Origin: Agapanthus africanus | Taxonomy: Eukaryota > Streptophyta > Magnoliopsida > Asparagales > Amaryllidaceae | DNA length: 64,000 nt | Direction of reading: 5' to 3' | Assembly (NCBI GenBank): GCA_030015575.1 | Contig: CM057338.1 | Coordinates: forward strand, 634,934,189-634,998,188 | In this document: positions 62,265 through 64,000 of the stretch, piece by piece | How the letters are laid out: each line of letters opens with the position of its first letter | How positions within the stretch are numbered: position 1 is the stretch's first letter | Translations under genes and position numbers: made by a program | The notes under the pieces: generated by a model | Told to the model about the DNA's origin: nothing | Seen by the model: only the letters and a program-made list of their open reading frames with translations | The model's database searches: none

Positions 62265-62669
62265 TAGTGTTTAACACTAAATTGGAACCTCTGAATCCAG
62301 TGTTCAACACTGATTAACCTTAGTGTTCAACACTAATTGAAGAACTTTATTTGCAGTGTTTAACACTGAATTTCTTAGTGTTAACATTAAATTAAACCTC
62401 TGTTAACAGGGTTTAATATTAATTTTCTTAGTGTTCAACACTAAATTAAAATCTCTGTCACCAGTGTTCAACACTGATTACCTTAGTGTTTAACACTAAT
62501 TTGAGATCTCTGTTGCCAGTGTTTAACACTGATTTGTTTTAGTGTTTAACAGTAATTTGAAAGCCCTGTTGCTGGCGTTTAACACCAACTATCTTTTAGT
62601 GTTAAACACTAACTTGTCAATCTCATTCTCAGTGTTCAACACTGATTGGTCTTTAGTGTTTAACACTAG
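62265..62669 (+). repeat. Alternating two-type palindrome array
   Basis: Fifteen palindromes roughly 15-45 bp apart, alternating TAGTGTTNAACACTA and CAGTGTTNAACACTG (near 62264, 62298, 62321, 62355, 62376, 62407, 62430, 62462, 62484, 62518, 62541, 62573, 62597, 62631, 62655). The centre base is mostly T or C. Some copies are degenerate (62376, 62407, 62541); TGGCG...CACCA at 62573 takes a C-type position. The order implies a two-hairpin tandem unit of about 55-60 bp. Confidence 0.85.
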
Positions 62670-62964
62670 CTTCAGCCCAATTGGCTAAGTTCTAGAGGCA
62701 AAGCCTCTCCTTCAATGGACCAACAGAAAGCCAATATTCCAAAACATGATTGGACTTAGCCTAAGATGGCCATAAGTCCTCAATCCAAACTTAACTGGGC
62801 CAATGGGCTCATAACATAATCGATTGGTCTTGGTCCCAACTTGGCCTAAAGACTATTTAATCTACCTTGGTTCAAGGGTACATCTCTTCACTCCTTTGAT
62901 ACTTGGCGTTGTAATTCCTCAACGTCTTCAAAGAGGTGACGGGTCCCGATGACCATACATTGAT

Positions 62965-63335
62965 ATGGATTATGGGGTCCTTAAACCCATGGACTATGAC
63001 GTCCTTAACCTTGACCGGGATGTCTTAAAACTAATATCGGACTGTGGGGTCCTTAAACCCATGGACTATGACGTCCTTAACCTTGACCGGAATGTCTTAA
63101 AACTAACAACGGACTATGACGTCCTTAACCTTGACCGTGATGTCTTAAAACTAACATCGGACTGTGGAGTCCTCAAATCCACGGACTATGACGTCCTTAA
63201 CCTTGACCGCAACGTCTTAAAACTAACATTGGACCGTAATGTCCTTAAACTATCTATGGACTGCAATGTCCTTAAACTACGTACTAACCGTGATGTCACT
63301 AAACTAAACAACAGAGCTCTCTTAATTGCTCTATT
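62965..63335 (+). repeat. Minisatellite with TATGACGTCCTTAACC units
   Basis: Tandem units of about 24 and 48 bp built on GACTATGACGTCCTTAACC and TTGACCG..ATGTCTTAAAACTA. The unit length is a multiple of three, so a 131-codon frame of DYDVLNLDRNVLKLT repeats stays open; I read this as a by-product and not a gene. Each full unit has a TGACGTC core, a bZIP-type site. Confidence 0.8.
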
Positions 63336-63354
63336 GTTGGATCTAAACGATCCC

Positions 63355-63460
63355 GTTTAAGTCGATCTTAGTCTAAAAACTAGGCTAACGTATCCTTAAC
63401 AAACGTTTAAGTCGATCTTGGTCTCCAATGAGGCTAACGTATCCTTAAACCCAAACCCCC
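63355..63460 (+). repeat. Two-copy ~55-bp direct repeat
   Basis: GTTTAAGTCGATCTT followed by GGTCT or AGTCT and GGCTAACGTATCCTTAA occurs twice, just after the minisatellite. Confidence 0.7.
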
Positions 63461-63620
63461 AAACCCAAATCTAAGATAATACGGATTTGGATTAGTCCAC
63501 GCCCTACGGGCGACGACATAACTCTGTCACGCCCCTACCCCTAATACAGAGAGTATTTTCCGCTCTGGCCAAAGCCGCACGGTTTTGTCCTTCGGGGCAA
63601 ACCGGACCCGACCAGGCGAC

Positions 63621-63685
63621 ACTTCCCAGGAGGTCACCCATCCCAGAACTTCCCTGGCTCGAGCACGCTTAACTACGGAGTTCTG
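63621..63685 (-). pseudogene. 5S rRNA-derived segment (internal promoter and 3' part)
   Basis: The minus strand reads CAGAACTCCGTAGTTAAGCG, then GTGCTCGAGC, a diverged linker, then GGATGGGTGACCTCCTGGGA and AGT. It matches the central and 3' part of plant 5S rRNA, including the box A and box C promoter regions; the first ~40 bases of 5S are not recognisable. It is antisense to the primer site and purine tract of the surrounding TRIM. It is not a functional rRNA gene by itself. Confidence 0.85.
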
Positions 63686-63734
63686 AAGCTCCTGTAGTGT
63701 CGGTTCACTTAAAAGGCGCCTCTGTATTGAAGAA

Positions 63735-63746
63735 TGGTATCAGAGC
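63735..63746 (+). other. Primer-binding site of the TRIM
   Basis: TGGTATCAGAGC, about 60 bp from the purine tract. Confidence 0.85.
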
Positions 63747-63806
63747 TGGTCCCTCAATAGTAGGTCTGTGGTTCAAGGACGAACTATTGTTCAAAGGTGG
63801 GGAGAA

Positions 63807-64000
63807 TGTCGAGACCCGGTTCTTGCTCACGGAGAAAAGTACCACATGGAACAAAGTGCCACGCCAAGTGTCGTGTTAAGTGGACGGGGGCCACCTCTTG
63901 AATCCATGGGGGCCACCTCTTGAGTCTGTAGGACCCACTGTTGAACAATGGGGACTCTTCGGAATACATTCCGAAAGAGGGCAGATCTGTACTATAAATG
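63807..64000 (+). repeat. Start of the 3' LTR of the TRIM
   Basis: Begins TGTCGAGACCCGG after the purine tract. It holds a direct repeat of GGGGGCCACCTCTTGA (near 63886 and 63908) and a TATA-like CTATAAAT at the very edge of the window. Confidence 0.65.

Larger units (their letters stand above)
60758..63525 (+). other. Interior of F: hairpin-rich non-coding leader
   Basis: About 2.8 kb following the F primer site. It does not resemble the leaders of A-E or G. It starts with CCTGATTTAAAATCAGG (about 60764) and continues through successive hairpin arrays, a TATA box and a minisatellite. The only long frame (62965-63360, 131 codons) is a translation of the minisatellite. No pol or gag is reached before the TRIM at 63526. 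Confidence 0.72.
8034..64000 (+). mobile_element. Copia-type element F, 5' part, split by element A
   Basis: A plus-strand element with an Angela-type 5' LTR (8034-9781 plus 60307-60744 once A is removed, 2186 bp), a primer site at 60746-60757, and an interior that continues past the right edge. Its first ~700 LTR bases resemble the LTR of D. Its interior resembles none of the other leaders here: it is non-coding and filled with hairpins. It inserted in the leader of G; the candidate duplication AAGAG (8029-8033) cannot be confirmed because the 3' end is not in the window. It may be a large non-coding derivative (LARD-like) or a chimera of an Angela LTR with another interior. Confidence 0.8.
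63526..64000 (+). mobile_element. Cassandra-like TRIM carrying a 5S rRNA segment (partial)
   Basis: A putative 5' LTR (63526-63734, TGTCACGCCCC at its start) contains a 5S rRNA segment. Then come a primer site TGGTATCAGAGC (63735-63746), only about 60 bp of interior, a purine tract (AAAGGTGGGGAGAA, 63793-63806) and a second LTR start TGTCGAGACCCGG at 63807. Tiny interior, tRNA-Met primer and 5S sequence are the hallmarks of Cassandra TRIMs. The two LTR starts do not match beyond TGTC, and the first ends AAGAA and not CA, so the 5' LTR may be rearranged or its start misplaced. The 3' LTR runs off the window. Confidence 0.72.

Noticed and set aside
62264-62669. CRISPR-like array (palindromic repeats with spacers)
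   Set aside because: Repeat spacing is irregular, repeats are 13-15 bp, spacers resemble one another, and the setting is a plant retroelement without cas genes.
62965-63360. 131-codon frame with DYDVLNLDRNVLKLT repeats as a protein gene
   Set aside because: It is the translation of a minisatellite whose unit is a multiple of three; no promoter or conserved domain supports it.
63621-63685. Functional 5S rRNA gene
   Set aside because: The first third of 5S is missing, the linker is diverged, and it sits singly in a TRIM LTR and not in a tandem 5S array.
63735-63746. tRNA-Met gene fragments at the TGGTATCAGAGC sites
   Set aside because: Only the 12-nt primer-site match is present, always next to an LTR; no tRNA body.

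Overview
The window is a stretch of intergenic plant chromatin made almost wholly of nested LTR retrotransposons. I found no host protein-coding gene. An angiosperm with a large, repeat-rich genome is suggested by four things. There are several Ty1/copia elements of the Angela/BARE type: LTRs of about 2.1-2.2 kb, an initiator-tRNA-Met primer site TGGTATCAGAGC, and AAGTGGGAGATTG before the 3' LTR. There is a Ty3/gypsy chromovirus resembling Tekay/Del, a Cassandra-like miniature element carrying part of a 5S rRNA sequence, and almost every long reading frame is a transposon pol or gag. I cannot name the species.

Layout, outermost to innermost; letters are my own labels. G (+ strand copia) survives as an LTR end, primer site and leader at 6162-8033. 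Its LTR was hit by E (- strand copia, 1-6156, running off the left edge) and its leader was hit by F at 8034. F (+ strand, Angela-type LTR, unusual hairpin-filled interior) runs from 8034 past the right edge. Its 5' LTR is split at 9781/60307 by A, a - strand copia spanning 9782-60301 with target duplication GAAAA. Four elements sit inside A: gypsy H (11024-22905, duplication GTGAC) in A's 3' LTR; copia B (24673-34324, duplication GTCTC) in A's pol; copia D (37343-47775, no duplication) in A's leader, with an associated deletion; and copia C (48278-58389, duplication CTTGA) in A's 5' LTR. Removing the insertions restores A's two LTRs to 2138 and 2132 bp and F's 5' LTR to 2186 bp, which is strong internal support for this reconstruction. 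A Cassandra-like TRIM lies in F's interior at about 63526-64000.

How they relate: A and D carry recognisable protease-integrase-RT-RNase H pol genes, both broken, and neither has a gag gene between leader and protease. B, C and E share the same architecture, but their 'pol' is an eroded non-coding relic that is the same in all three copies. They therefore look like non-autonomous families copied after decay, presumably mobilised in trans. What these copies conserve is leader RNA architecture: a GC-rich stem-loop near the primer site, three roughly 90-nt spaced small hairpins, a duplicated ~90-nt module, and a polypyrimidine-AG tract at the leader/pol junction. H is nearly intact but has three in-frame stops and one frameshift.

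The most unusual sequence is F's interior (60758-63525). It holds an array of paired G-box palindromes upstream of a canonical TATA box, then dozens of hairpins of the form nnnnTT-N-AAnnnn whose arms change in a compensatory way, including a strictly alternating two-type array, then a minisatellite.
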